A stretch of 11,451 bases of DNA from NCBI GenBank assembly GCA_964488535.1, contig CAZAUT010000025.1, positions 1 through 11,451 of the forward strand, in the 5' to 3' direction. The notes under the pieces were generated by a model. The model was not told where the DNA came from. It did not search any database and saw only the letters and a list, made by a program, of their open reading frames with translations. Within the stretch, counting starts at the first letter, position 1. Every line of letters starts with the position of its first letter. This document shows positions 1 through 7,926 of the stretch, piece by piece. This DNA is from GWB1-38-13 sp964488535. Lineage in GTDB: Bacteria; Patescibacteriota; Microgenomatia; UBA8517. The position numbers were made by a program, and so were the translations under genes.

Positions 1-878
<878 letters not shown>

Positions 879-883
879 AAGGA

Positions 884-915
884 GTGTGACTCCGATTTAA
901 TCGGAGGAAACACAC
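884..915 (+). repeat. Hairpin just downstream of 16S
   Basis: The stem GTGTG (884-888) / CACAC (911-915) encloses an inner 7-bp stem CTCCGAT (890-896) / ATCGGAG (900-906) with a 3-nt loop TTA. It lies a few bases past the mature 16S end, so it may take part in pre-16S processing. Its 7-bp stem and 3-nt loop match the end hairpins of the insertion elements described elsewhere in this window. The element beginning at 915 abuts it directly. Confidence 0.6.
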
Positions 916-1083
916 TTGTCCGTAGGACAAGATTTTTCAAATTATTTTTCATTTAACATTTATCATTTCTTATCTTATTTTTTAATTTAAATATTTAATA
1001 AATTGATAAATAATCAAATAGAATGGTAGATGAAAAATCAGAAAATGGAAAATTTTTTTGGACAATCTCGCCCTGCGGGCGAG
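915..1083 (+). repeat. Palindrome-tipped AT-rich inverted element, spacer copy
   Basis: The left tip is CTTGTCC-GTA-GGACAAG (915-931) and the right tip is CTCGCCC-TGC-GGGCGAG (1067-1083). Between them are 135 bases, almost all A and T, that form an imperfect inverted repeat centred near 1000. The loops GTA and TGC can pair (G-C, U-G, A-U). The two tips are also imperfect reverse complements of each other, so the RNA could fold either as two end hairpins or as one continuous long stem. This is the same architecture as the insertions in 23S, but here it lies in the 16S-proximal spacer. Confidence 0.75.
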
Positions 1084-1108
1084 TGACACCCACCCTTTTA
1101 AGATCGCC

Positions 1109-1204
1109 CCAGGTACCGTTTGGTACCTGGCCAGGTGCAGAATTGTACCTGCGGTTTGGGGTTAACAAAACGGGATACGCAGTACGTTCATAAACTGAAC
1201 GTAC
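1109..1204 (+). repeat. Cluster of three hairpins in the spacer
   Basis: Three strong hairpins stand in series: CCAGGTACC (1109-1117) with GGTACCTGG (1122-1130), loop GTTT; CAGGTGCA (1132-1139) with TGTACCTG (1144-1151), loop GAAT, one G-U pair; and GTACGTTCA (1182-1190) with TGAACGTAC (1196-1204), loop TAAAC. The first two share the core AGGT/ACCT and may be duplicated. They are not followed by T-tracts, so they are unlikely to be terminators. A processing or structural role in the pre-rRNA, or remnants of palindromic elements, would both fit. Confidence 0.6.
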
Positions 1205-1236
1205 CTAAGTTTTCCGGCCAGATCTTGAGTACTATA

Positions 1237-1303
1237 TAAAAGAGTGAAAGAGTGTAAGAGTAAATGAAACAACTATTATTACTTTTTTAATCTTGCTCTT
1301 TTA
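1237..1303 (+). repeat. AT-rich inverted repeat without GC tips
   Basis: The terminal 8-mer TAAAAGAG (1237-1244) is exactly complementary to CTCTTTTA (1296-1303), and the interior continues as a weaker A/T-rich stem. It resembles the interiors of the tipped elements but has no end hairpins. The right arm TTGCTCTTTTACC (1293-1305) superficially resembles a boxA antitermination site, but that may follow from the palindrome. The only other structure in the 1205-1505 spacer is the terminator-like hairpin at 1333-1369. No gene is visible there. Confidence 0.45.
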
Positions 1304-1332
1304 CCTTAAACCTTGATTGAATTGAAAATATA

Positions 1333-1369
1333 TCCCCTCCCCGACCTAAAGTCGAGGGGGGGATTTTTT
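1333..1369 (+). terminator. Probable intrinsic terminator after 16S
   Basis: A GC-rich hairpin with left arm 1333-1345, loop around CTAAA (1346-1350) and right arm 1351-1363, with one C-A mismatch and one G-U pair, is followed immediately by TTTTTT (1364-1369). This is a standard Rho-independent terminator layout. If active, it would end or attenuate the 16S transcript before the spacer genes. The tip, 15 nt long (CCCGACCTAAAGTCG, 1340-1354), recurs exactly inside 23S at 8696-8710. Confidence 0.65.
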
Positions 1370-1643
1370 GTGGGGAAAATATTGATTTCGTGCCTGTACG
1401 CCCCGGAACTTCTAGGTTCGATATTCTCTTTTTGAGATGAAGTGTTTCTTGTTTTTTGTAATATACCTTACAGCCTTTTGGTGATCAGTTTGTTATTCTC
1501 TTCTGTTGAGAAATGATAGCGCTAAGCCTCATGCATTACTGAGAATAATCTTTTTTGCATTTGACTCATGGAATGTTTGGTACACGAGCTTTTTTAAGGT
1601 TGTGAATGACGAAAAACATGCGCGCGGTACTCATAAAAGATAT

Positions 1644-4600
1644 ATGGCGGAAAGAGAATTTACATCCTCGATTTTTACGAGATTGCAATCATTGGCCAGG
1701 AAATTTCCCGACCCAAAAGATGAAACACTTTCTTCAAAGAGAACTGATTCTTTAGCGGTTCCAATACAAAATACATATGAACCCGCCGTTACTGGAATTG
1801 GATTAAACATTGACCAAGTTGATTCGTTACCGCTTGATGAAATAAACAAAAAAGTGGAATCAAAAATAAGCGAGAGAAAAGCGGTAAAAACCATATTTTC
1901 CGAACAGCTTATGTTTTCGCAATCCCCATGGCTTGAAACAGTCGATTTGATGAATGAAAAAGTTTACGGTAACCGTGAGCTTTTGGGAATAGAGGAGCCT
2001 CTTGATAAAAAAAAGAGACTTCAGAGAAAAAGAAGGGCGATTAAAGGAAATTATGCCCAGGGAGCGATTTTGGGATGGTATAAAGACATTGAAAAACAGG
2101 TAAGCCGTCTGGTTCAAGAAGGAAAAATTGAAGAGGATGAGAGGTTAAGGGTGGTTGCGGTTTTGGGGGATTATGCGAACGGGATTGTTAACTCAAAACT
2201 TAAAGACGTCACGAGGGAAAATCAAGTCATTAATTCCGGTGAAAACGGTCAAAGGTGGAAGGATGGAAATGCAAGAAATCTTTTCAGAAATATTTTGTCG
2301 TCCGATGAGAATTTCAAACCGGTCGGCAGAATAAGGAGTCCGGTCAGGGTATTTGTCGAAAATAATTACAAAAAGGCGTTGCAGGAAGATGATCTGACAG
2401 AGGATATTTCGGATGTTCAAAGTAATGTTGTGTATGACAGCAGTGCCACTAATTTGACGGGAAACGAAATTTTTACTGCCGGCAGAAAAATTCAAACAAA
2501 GAAAATATTAAACAGGCTTACCGGTATAATCAGACTTCCGTCCATAAAATCGGACGAATCAAGAAGGCAGTTTCTGAAAACTGCAGCAGCTTTTGGAGGG
2601 GCTGCATTCATGGCGCCAGTTATAAAGGCAGTTTCCAGCCCCGAAGTCAGAGCGGGTATCGGCGCTGCCGTCGCCCGGCCTGACGCATTAATTGACGGCG
2701 TAAAAAATGAAGCATCGATAGTGACAATGGTTGACGTTTGGAAAAAACATTTTAAAAAAAGAGAACATTTGTTACCGATAGAGGCATGGCTGCGGACAGT
2801 GAAAACCTCCGACGGGGGGAAGATAGAAGGAAACGGAGTGCATCTCAATATATTAGCCGATCACAGCTATGAACACGACAAAAAGCCCGGGGAAACGTTT
2901 GACGAATATTACACCCGCTTTGTCGACAACCTGAGTCGGTACTCGGAAATGGCAAATTTGGATTTTATAACGCTTGTAGCCAGTTTACAGATCAGTGCCG
3001 AGAATTTGGGTGGTTTTGCAGAACCAAAAAGAGAATCGAACATTGATGTCGCTGTTTCGAGAATTCAGGAAGTAGGTGTTACATCCGCACGTTCGCTGGG
3101 TATTGAGGAATATGCCGTTTCGACTATCGGACCCGGAGGTACGCTTGTAAAAGCGGGAGAACGCCTGGAAGAAATGGGAGTCAAAGTCCCGGAGAAGTTG
3201 CGCGACGTTCTGCCTGCGGGCGGGATAAGATTTTACGACCTTATAAGATTCAGAGAGCAGCCGACGGTGGGTTTGATGGATATGGAACCGGGAGAAAGAG
3301 CTGCTTCCTACGGATTATATGCGGATAATCCGTTGGGTGCTGTACTTAAAAATACCTATCCCGAAGTGGCAGCCCAATATGAGGAAGTTAATAAAAGAAG
3401 AGCGGGTGTAGATTCCCAAAAAGAGAAACTCCGCACTATTTCCGCAGAATATATTGAAAAATATCACGACAGTCTGGAAGGGTTTGCCAAAGCGGACAGG
3501 AAATCTTTGAAGGCAATTGGAATCTCTCCCGATATGAATGCATGGCAGGATCTTAACTATACCGACGTGTGGTATAAAGGTGCGGAACTGCCGACAAATC
3601 CGGAATTTACTTATAAAAGAACCGCGGAGTATATGAAGACCGAAGCAAAGAAAGACATCCAAACTTTTTTAAACCGTCTTATGTCGCAGCAAATAAGAAA
3701 TCCCAAATTTCTGAAATTTCTCAGAAACAATGCCGAAAGAAACGGCAGGGAAGAAGAGATGAGACTCCTTCTGGAGATGGAAAAAGAAAGAAATGTTCTT
3801 GAAGAACAGTCGCAGAATTTAAGGATAAGTCATTTATCCGCTTTAGCTGCCGAAGGGCCGTACGAATACGACAGCCGTTTCCAGCAAATTAACGCGGTTT
3901 TGGTTACAAAAAGGCTATCGCAGATTGCCGGGGAATATAATCCTTCCGACAGAAATAGTCTCGGGTGGCATATATACAAAACTTCTGCCATAAGAGAAAT
4001 CGCACCCATCCCCCTATTGGTGGATGACAAGGTATTTGCCAGAGATATTACCATCGATCCGCCTTATGCAGCGGAAGAAATGGTAAGATCGCTGGACACT
4101 TTTTCGCGAATGATATCGGATGCCGGGATGGTCCAAAAAGAACCCGATAAGGATATCAAAACAATGTATCAAACGCTGGAGAAGATGTTCTGGAGGGATG
4201 GCGGAGTATGGCCGGATGTTGCCCGGGACAAATGGGAAGAAATTTTACGGCATTTTAATACGAAAATGGCAAATCGTTTCTTTTATGATTTTATAGGTCT
4301 TCTCGATAACAAAAGCAAGATATCCGAACTTAACGGTATTATGATCGAAAGTAAACTTATTTCCGAGCCGGCACAGGAAGACCCTTATGAATTTTTTACA
4401 CAATTGGTATATTTGATGCTTAACAGCTGGCACATGAGAAGAGATATTTCGCGGGAAGACTGGGATAAAGCGGAGGCATATGTCAGAAAGAGTATTATGC
4501 CTCTTGCAATTATGGATTTACGCTATGCATCGGGTCTCGTTAGCGGAAAGTGGAGTGTCGGCTCAGCCGATTATCCGCCGATCTTTCGCTCCCAGGCAGT

Positions 4601-4679
4601 GATGTATAACTTTCTTTCCGACAGCAATCCTTTAGACCCTCTTTCGTCTTCCTCAGGGGACGTAGTCGGACATCACTGA
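1644..4679 (+). CDS. Large unknown protein with an internal twin-arginine motif
   Basis: I do not recognise this 1011-residue protein. The start chosen is ATG 1644. The frame stays open upstream to TTG 1506 (1057 residues), but those 46 codons have no visible ribosome-binding site and read less like protein. Residues 1-300 are charged and hydrophilic, with a basic patch KKKRLQRKRR. Residues 306-312 read SRRQFLK, an exact twin-arginine (Tat) consensus, followed by a short hydrophobic alanine/glycine run and then VSSPEVRA: a typical Tat signal, but about 300 residues inside the protein. The remaining 680 residues look soluble; a run of Glu, Leu, Met and Lys near 700-725 may form a coiled coil. 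No further membrane span is evident. It may be an N-in/C-out membrane-tethered protein or a domain fusion, but function is unknown. It lies between 16S and tRNA-Ile, in the rRNA direction, downstream of a terminator. I see no convincing promoter. Confidence 0.85.
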   Translation: MAEREFTSSIFTRLQSLARKFPDPKDETLSSKRTDSLAVPIQNTYEPAVTGIGLNIDQVDSLPLDEINKKVESKISERKAVKTIFSEQLMFSQSPWLETVDLMNEKVYGNRELLGIEEPLDKKKRLQRKRRAIKGNYAQGAILGWYKDIEKQVSRLVQEGKIEEDERLRVVAVLGDYANGIVNSKLKDVTRENQVINSGENGQRWKDGNARNLFRNILSSDENFKPVGRIRSPVRVFVENNYKKALQEDDLTEDISDVQSNVVYDSSATNLTGNEIFTAGRKIQTKKILNRLTGIIRLPSIKSDESRRQFLKTAAAFGGAAFMAPVIKAVSSPEVRAGIGAAVARPDALIDGVKNEASIVTMVDVWKKHFKKREHLLPIEAWLRTVKTSDGGKIEGNGVHLNILADHSYEHDKKPGETFDEYYTRFVDNLSRYSEMANLDFITLVASLQISAENLGGFAEPKRESNIDVAVSRIQEVGVTSARSLGIEEYAVSTIGPGGTLVKAGERLEEMGVKVPEKLRDVLPAGGIRFYDLIRFREQPTVGLMDMEPGERAASYGLYADNPLGAVLKNTYPEVAAQYEEVNKRRAGVDSQKEKLRTISAEYIEKYHDSLEGFAKADRKSLKAIGISPDMNAWQDLNYTDVWYKGAELPTNPEFTYKRTAEYMKTEAKKDIQTFLNRLMSQQIRNPKFLKFLRNNAERNGREEEMRLLLEMEKERNVLEEQSQNLRISHLSALAAEGPYEYDSRFQQINAVLVTKRLSQIAGEYNPSDRNSLGWHIYKTSAIREIAPIPLLVDDKVFARDITIDPPYAAEEMVRSLDTFSRMISDAGMVQKEPDKDIKTMYQTLEKMFWRDGGVWPDVARDKWEEILRHFNTKMANRFFYDFIGLLDNKSKISELNGIMIESKLISEPAQEDPYEFFTQLVYLMLNSWHMRRDISREDWDKAEAYVRKSIMPLAIMDLRYASGLVSGKWSVGSADYPPIFRSQAVMYNFLSDSNPLDPLSSSSGDVVGHH

Positions 4680-4856
4680 ATTTAAACACTTCGCCTTTTT
4701 TTTGCAGACGGTAGGGTAATAAAAAGCACAAAATATATGGGTAAATATCATGTTCTGATATACAATAATATGACGATTGGAAGGGTTTATATATCATATT
4801 ATTTATATCATATTCGGCGGTATAAATATCTTTTTATGTAATCTATCGACTGTAGA

Positions 4857-4885
4857 TTGATCGATGAGAGCAAAAACTGTAAAAT
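4857..4885 (+). promoter_or_regulatory. Candidate sigma-70 promoter upstream of tRNA-Ile
   Basis: TTGATC (4857-4862), a 17-bp spacer and TAAAAT (4880-4885) predict transcription starting near 4892. It would serve the structured leader, the tRNA-Ile relic, tRNA-Ile and perhaps the 5243-5686 gene. The stretch before it (4680-4856) is AT-rich, with a T8 run after the large gene, a TATATCATATT direct repeat near 4790-4814 and no gene. Confidence 0.45.
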
Positions 4886-4922
4886 ACAATTTGCCCATGG
4901 GTGTATGGCTTCCCATTGAAAG

Positions 4923-4973
4923 CTCGCTTCTCCCGAGGTTTACATCCTCGCGTCGAAGTGTCGCTTCAACGGG
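4923..4973 (+). ncRNA. Structured spacer RNA motif, copy 1
   Basis: This copy matches 8060-8110 at 40 of 51 positions without gaps. The outer stem CTTC (4927-4930) / GAAG (4955-4958) and inner stem CGAGG (4934-4938) / CCTCG (4946-4950) plus T4940-A4944 close on loop TAC. Eight of the eleven differences from copy 2 fall on paired positions as four compensated base pairs. It lies in the predicted leader of tRNA-Ile. A role in rRNA/tRNA processing or a mobile palindromic motif are both possible. Confidence 0.55.
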
Positions 4974-5008
4974 GCGAGGCAGTGGTAGAGCGCCTTATTG
5001 ATGACAGA
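4972..5008 (+). pseudogene. Truncated tRNA-Ile copy
   Basis: CAGTGGTAGAGCGCCTT (4980-4996) is identical over 17 nt to the D-arm and anticodon-stem part of the intact tRNA-Ile (5131-5147). It is preceded by GGGCGAGG, loosely like the acceptor side, and followed by TTGATGA in place of the CTGATAA anticodon loop. The 3' anticodon strand, T arm and 3' acceptor strand are absent. It reads as a relic of a tandem duplication or of recombination at the tRNA, about 150 bp upstream of the functional copy. The rest of 5009-5118 contains two small hairpins (5039-5051 and 5081-5095) and no gene. Confidence 0.7.
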
Positions 5009-5118
5009 AATTTTTTATTTGGGCTGCTAGTTCATTGTCCGATCAAGTCGGCGGCATGCCCAAGAACACTTTCCTGATGGCCGAGTCAAACTCGGACATG
5101 TAATAATTTTGTACGTGG

Positions 5119-5190
5119 GGACCGATGGCTCAGTGGTAGAGCGCCTTCCTGATAAGAAGGAGGTCGATGGTTCGATCCCATCTCGGTCCA
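5119..5190 (+). tRNA. tRNA-Ile(GAT)
   Basis: A full cloverleaf is visible. The acceptor GGACCGA / TCGGTCC is perfectly paired, the D arm is GCTC-AGTGGTA-GAGC, and the anticodon stem CCTTC / GAAGG closes the loop CTGATAA with anticodon GAT at 5151-5153. The T arm is GATGG-TTCGATC-CCATC, and A5190 is the discriminator. CCA is not encoded (CAAAA follows), so a CCA-adding enzyme is needed. tRNA-Ile(GAT) is the usual first tRNA of bacterial 16S-23S spacers, which supports this being one ancestral rRNA operon despite the inserted genes. Confidence 0.97.
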
Positions 5191-5242
5191 CAAAAACCGA
5201 CCGGTTTAAGAAATGGATCCGAAGCGGTAAACTATTAAATTT

Positions 5243-5686
5243 ATGTCACCAGAATTTGAAAAAAGAAGTTCGGTTGTAGTAAGTTGGCATGGTTCAAAAG
5301 AAGTGTTAGCGATGGCTGTAAGAAGGGTATATGATCATTTGTCAGAAACGGGACATAGAGATTTGAGTGCCGATGTTGGGGGTTTTGTATATGATTTGGG
5401 TCATTCGGGAAGAGGAATGGAGAAATTCCCCAGTAAATTTCAGTTAACCGGTAACACCGGAACGGATACAATGGAAATACCTGTGCCAGATTTAATCCGT
5501 CAGATCATATCGGCGGTTTCAGAGACTTTCCCTACATCCGGCAAAGATGCAATTACGGAAAATTTAGGTCACTTGAAAAAAATGGCTGATTTATCCGAAG
5601 GATTAAAATTTCAATTACAGTTACAACCCCGCCAGGAAGGACAAAAAATCACTGCGGTAAAACTTCTTAAAAGCAAAGGAAAGTGA
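5243..5686 (+). CDS. Unknown small protein (147 aa)
   Basis: An ATG-started frame begins 52 bp after tRNA-Ile. The protein is hydrophilic and mixed alpha/beta in character: an N-terminal VVVSWHGSKEVLAMAVRRVYDHL, a glycine-rich middle (VGGFVYDLGHSGRGMEKFP), and a basic tail ending KLLKSKGK. I see no signal peptide, membrane span or recognised catalytic motif. Protein-like composition over 147 codons and no competing frame of equal quality support a real gene. No clear Shine-Dalgarno precedes it; an A/T-rich stretch lies directly upstream. It may be cotranscribed with tRNA-Ile. Function unknown. Confidence 0.65.
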   Translation: MSPEFEKRSSVVVSWHGSKEVLAMAVRRVYDHLSETGHRDLSADVGGFVYDLGHSGRGMEKFPSKFQLTGNTGTDTMEIPVPDLIRQIISAVSETFPTSGKDAITENLGHLKKMADLSEGLKFQLQLQPRQEGQKITAVKLLKSKGK

Positions 5687-5815
5687 CGGTCTTTTGAGAA
5701 AACGAACGTGACGAATAAAGATGAATAGGCAGATTTCCCGGAATGTCTAGGCAACCCCGGTATAAAAGGTCAGGGGAATTTAAGAGAAATACAGGAATTA
5801 AGGAAACGGGAAACG

Positions 5816-6265
5816 TTAAATTTTACTTCCGCATTCGGTTTGAGCATCCACTTCACTCGGCCATCGTTCACCCGTTTTTCTTTGCTCGCTAAAAATACAC
5901 CCGCAATGACCGTGAGCAACCTTCCAATATTTCCGCTCCGATTGGGTGTTGGGGTTGATTATCGTAACACTTTGTGTCCGATTACTGTGGTACAAAACGC
6001 GTTTTACCATCCTTTCGGTTGCGGTTAATAGCAACATTTTGTCTGCCTCCGCGGGTGCGAAGCCGTCTTTGATTGTCCATGTGCGATTTTTTACTTTTCT
6101 GTCTTTTTGGAGATTGTTTGCCAAAAGTACTTCCAACTCATGCAATTTTTTCTCCCTTGCGACCATTCTGTCGGCCACGGAAAAAAATATATCCTGTTGA
6201 TCGGTAGATGATCGCGAAAGATATTTGCCACAAACGGGAAAGTATTGCCATATTCGCTCGCTCAT
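5816..6265 (-). CDS. Unknown protein antisense to the rRNA locus (149 aa)
   Basis: It reads leftward from ATG at 6265-6263 to a TAA at 5818-5816. The protein is hydrophilic, with a probable helical middle (REKKLHELEVLLANNLQKDRK), a segment containing INPNTQSERKYWK, and HGHCGCIF near the C terminus. I recognise no family. The best evidence that it is real is the promoter directly upstream (TTGACT, 16 bp, TGATATACT), which predicts a transcript starting on or next to the ATG. It is divergent from the 6353 gene and convergent with the 5243 gene, and it is the only convincing gene on the - strand. The 5687-5815 gap to its convergent neighbour shows no clear terminator. Confidence 0.6.
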   Translation of the reverse strand: MSERIWQYFPVCGKYLSRSSTDQQDIFFSVADRMVAREKKLHELEVLLANNLQKDRKVKNRTWTIKDGFAPAEADKMLLLTATERMVKRVLYHSNRTQSVTIINPNTQSERKYWKVAHGHCGCIFSEQRKTGERWPSEVDAQTECGSKI

Positions 6266-6271
6266 GCGGGC

Positions 6272-6299
6272 AGTATATCATAAAGAAACCTATAGTCAA
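6272..6299 (-). promoter_or_regulatory. Minus-strand sigma-70 promoter, leaderless
   Basis: Read on the - strand, TTGACT (6299-6294), a 16-bp spacer and TATACT (6277-6272) are visible, with TG one base before the -10 (an extended -10). The expected start point falls at about 6265, the A of the ATG, so the mRNA would have no leader. It is back-to-back with the + strand promoter at 6311-6339, and the two -35 boxes are 11 bp apart. Confidence 0.65.
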
Positions 6300-6310
6300 A
6301 ATATTTGTGT

Positions 6311-6339
6311 TTGACAGGGATGTAACTTGGGATTATATT
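6311..6339 (+). promoter_or_regulatory. Consensus sigma-70 promoter for the 6353 gene
   Basis: TTGACA (6311-6316) is a perfect -35. It is followed by a 17-bp spacer and TATATT (6334-6339, 5 of 6). Transcription should begin near 6346, leaving about 7 nt before ATG 6353, so the mRNA is nearly leaderless and no Shine-Dalgarno can fit. Its position inside an rRNA spacer, firing in the rRNA direction, is unusual. Confidence 0.75.
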
Positions 6340-6352
6340 ACACCTATCAAAT

Positions 6353-6838
6353 ATGAACGAGATTATTCCAGATACTCCTTTTAAACGAAACCTTCGGGCT
6401 TGCCGAAGAATAGTTCCGATTCCGGGTGAAGGTATTGATTGTGAATGGGAGGATAGGATTGCTGCAGAAATGACATTTAGCAAATATTTGCATGGCTCAA
6501 AAAGTGCGGGTTATATTCTCTCAAGAAAAAATGCCTCTTTGCCACAAGGAACCGAGACGGTATTTGAGGCGGAACCGGGAGAGGACCTGACAGGATATTT
6601 AACACAAGAGCATCTTAATAACGCTAGGGTAATATTTGGAGAGGAGCTTGTTCCATTGCATGTGTGCACCAGAGAGATGGCGCAACAGGTTCGCGGGGCT
6701 TTGGGCTACAAGCCCGGAGGATGGAATGGGATTATCAGGGAAGGCAATGCAAGGGGAATGAAATTTTTGTGGGTGAGGACGGTTGATGTAAAAACAGCGA
6801 GAGAAACGATAGCTGGATCAACACGAGAAAGAGAATGA
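6353..6838 (+). CDS. Unknown protein (161 aa) behind a strong promoter
   Basis: Starts at ATG 6353, fixed by the promoter at 6311-6339. The protein has an N-terminal RACRRIVPIPGEG segment, acidic patches (CEWEDR, FEAEPGEDLTGYL), a glycine-rich LGYKPGGWNGIIREGNARGMKFLWVRTVDV segment and a charged tail. No signal peptide, membrane span or known motif is seen. Strong promoter, sensible composition and a single clean frame make it a confident gene of unknown function. The divergent partner at 5816-6265 shares the intergenic region, which suggests possible joint regulation. Confidence 0.75.
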   Translation: MNEIIPDTPFKRNLRACRRIVPIPGEGIDCEWEDRIAAEMTFSKYLHGSKSAGYILSRKNASLPQGTETVFEAEPGEDLTGYLTQEHLNNARVIFGEELVPLHVCTREMAQQVRGALGYKPGGWNGIIREGNARGMKFLWVRTVDVKTARETIAGSTRERE

Positions 6839-6915
6839 AGTAATAATGAAGTAATTTTGAATAATTACATTGAATATTTATCAAATAGGGCAAGAAAGTA
6901 GAGATATTTTTAGGT

Positions 6916-7215
6916 ATGACTTCGTTAATTGAGAAAAGAAGATTTGTTTCGGCAAATTTCCCACATATTGATTTAAACGGATGTTATGCGTATTTTAACA
7001 GAACCGGGAAATTGTGGCCGTTGTGTGAAATGAAATCTTTAATGGGAGGATGTTGTAATGCAATTCCAATTATTTCCGACAGAACAAGTGAAGAATTGGG
7101 CAGATTTGAAAATCCGATACCTGTTTCATGGGAGTGGACGCCGAAAATAAAATCGTGCTTTGAATGCAAGTACCATAAGGAAAATTGCCACCAAAAACAT
7201 GAGGTTTGTGGATGA
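6916..7215 (+). CDS. Small cysteine-rich protein, possible zinc binder (99 aa)
   Basis: The protein has eight cysteines (residues 23, 37, 46, 47, 81, 84, 91, 98). The C-terminal cluster CFECKYHKENCHQKHEVC combines CxxC, two further Cys and three His, a pattern suited to binding Zn. The N-terminal part, CYAYFNRTGKLWPLCEMK, is aromatic-rich. I recognise no named family. A weak AGG lies 2-4 bases before the ATG. It follows the 6353 gene by 77 bp on the same strand and may share its promoter. The next frame overlaps its end by 17 bp. Confidence 0.6.
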   Translation: MTSLIEKRRFVSANFPHIDLNGCYAYFNRTGKLWPLCEMKSLMGGCCNAIPIISDRTSEELGRFENPIPVSWEWTPKIKSCFECKYHKENCHQKHEVCG

Positions 7216-7477
7216 GTTTTACAGGACATACAACTTTGCAAATCGGCTTCAGATTCTGGATGCGCTATCGCTTACCAGAATGACGGAGACAGTTTATATT
7301 GATTGCGAAAATCGCGACATTAAAGGAATTTATGGGAGTTTGTGGGGATTTGGTCCTTCGGCTTCTCCACGCGCCATTTGGTACATGGCTTCGCTCAGGA
7401 TCTTCGGGGGATTGGGGATTTTAGGGGAATTGGAATGTTTAAGGAGGTTGGAAAAACTGCTGTTGACGGGGAGTTGA
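7199..7477 (+). CDS. Possible small overlapping gene (92 aa)
   Basis: Begins at ATG 7199, overlapping the cysteine-rich gene by 17 bp, a spacing that would allow translational coupling. The first half (RFVDEFYRTYNFANRLQILDAL, then TETVYIDCENRDIKGIYG) looks protein-like. The last 40 codons are less so: they are G-rich and include the string GCTTCGCTCAGGATCTTCGG, typical of intergenic palindromes, so the true protein could be shorter or the frame fortuitous. The frame is also open upstream to ATG 7160. A strong promoter's -35 lies inside its last codons. Confidence 0.4.
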   Translation: MRFVDEFYRTYNFANRLQILDALSLTRMTETVYIDCENRDIKGIYGSLWGFGPSASPRAIWYMASLRIFGGLGILGELECLRRLEKLLLTGS

Positions 7478-7492
7478 CTGTTTGTATATAAT
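7463..7492 (+). promoter_or_regulatory. Near-consensus promoter for tRNA-Ala and 23S
   Basis: TTGACG (7463-7468, 5 of 6), an 18-bp spacer and a perfect TATAAT (7487-7492) predict a start near 7499. The next gene is tRNA-Ala (7677), then boxA and 23S. It would make 23S transcription independent of 16S. The 7478-7676 stretch otherwise shows no gene. Confidence 0.65.
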
Positions 7493-7676
7493 ACACCCTG
7501 CGCACTCCAATATACGGACGCGCTTTTTTGAGGAAAATTACCCTTTTGATGAATAGCCAAAACCTTTTTACTTAAAGTAATTGTTCTGCCTTTGTGCGGT
7601 TGAGAGGTGGAAGGGCTGTCTTCAGCGGAATTTACCTCAGGAACATTGAAAAATTTATTATTTAATATTTTGGATT

Positions 7677-7750
7677 GGGCCGTTAGCTCAGCTGGCTAGA
7701 GCGTTCGGTTTGCATCCGAAAGGTCGGGAGTTCGAATCTCCCACGGTCCA
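7677..7750 (+). tRNA. tRNA-Ala(TGC)
   Basis: A complete cloverleaf is visible. The acceptor GGGCCGT / ACGGTCC has one G-U pair, and the D arm is GCTC-AGCTGGCTA-GAGC. The anticodon stem TTCGG / CCGAA closes the loop TTTGCAT with anticodon TGC at 7711-7713. The T arm is CGGGA-GTTCGAATC-TCCCA-like, and A7750 is the discriminator. CCA is not encoded (CTTTT follows). It is the canonical second spacer tRNA of bacterial rRNA operons, but here it lies 2.5 kb from tRNA-Ile. Confidence 0.97.
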
Positions 7751-7926
7751 CTTTTGCAGAGTGGAAGAGCGGGAGAGTGGAAGATTCAACAGGAAAATGG
7801 TTGGGGGAAAATGGAAAGTAGTAATTGAAAATGGATACTGGAAGATGGAAAAAACTAATTTCAATTTTCTATTATCTATAACTATTTTCTAATTTCTAAC
7901 TACTAATTTCTGAACCTTTTGGTCCT
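7751..7926 (+). repeat. AT-rich inverted repeat between tRNA-Ala and 23S
   Basis: The left half is purine-rich, with repeated GGAAAATGG, GAAAATGG and GGAAGATGG units (about 7793-7850). The right half is the rough complement, rich in TTTCTA and TTTTC (about 7856-7910), with a turn near 7853. There are no clear GC tips. It has the same character as the interiors of the 23S insertions. No gene is visible from 7751 to the start of 23S near 8310. Confidence 0.5.

Noticed and set aside
915..1083. IS200/IS605-type transposon ends or REP elements
   Set aside because: Hairpin ends are similar in style, but no GTAG-type guide motif is constant next to the tips and no Y1 transposase is present. Kept only as a distant analogy.
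1293..1305. Second boxA (TTGCTCTTTTACC)
   Set aside because: It matches only the core and lies in the arm of an AT-rich palindrome; not separable from chance.
1506..1643. Upstream extension of the large gene to TTG 1506
   Set aside because: Open but short, with no ribosome-binding site and weak protein character. ATG 1644 is preferred; orthologues could overturn this.
7241..7560. Minus-strand frames opposite the 6916-7477 genes
   Set aside because: They are shadows of the + strand genes, without promoters; + strand composition is better.
7710..7892. 60-codon frame overlapping tRNA-Ala
   Set aside because: It begins inside the tRNA and continues through an AT-rich inverted repeat.
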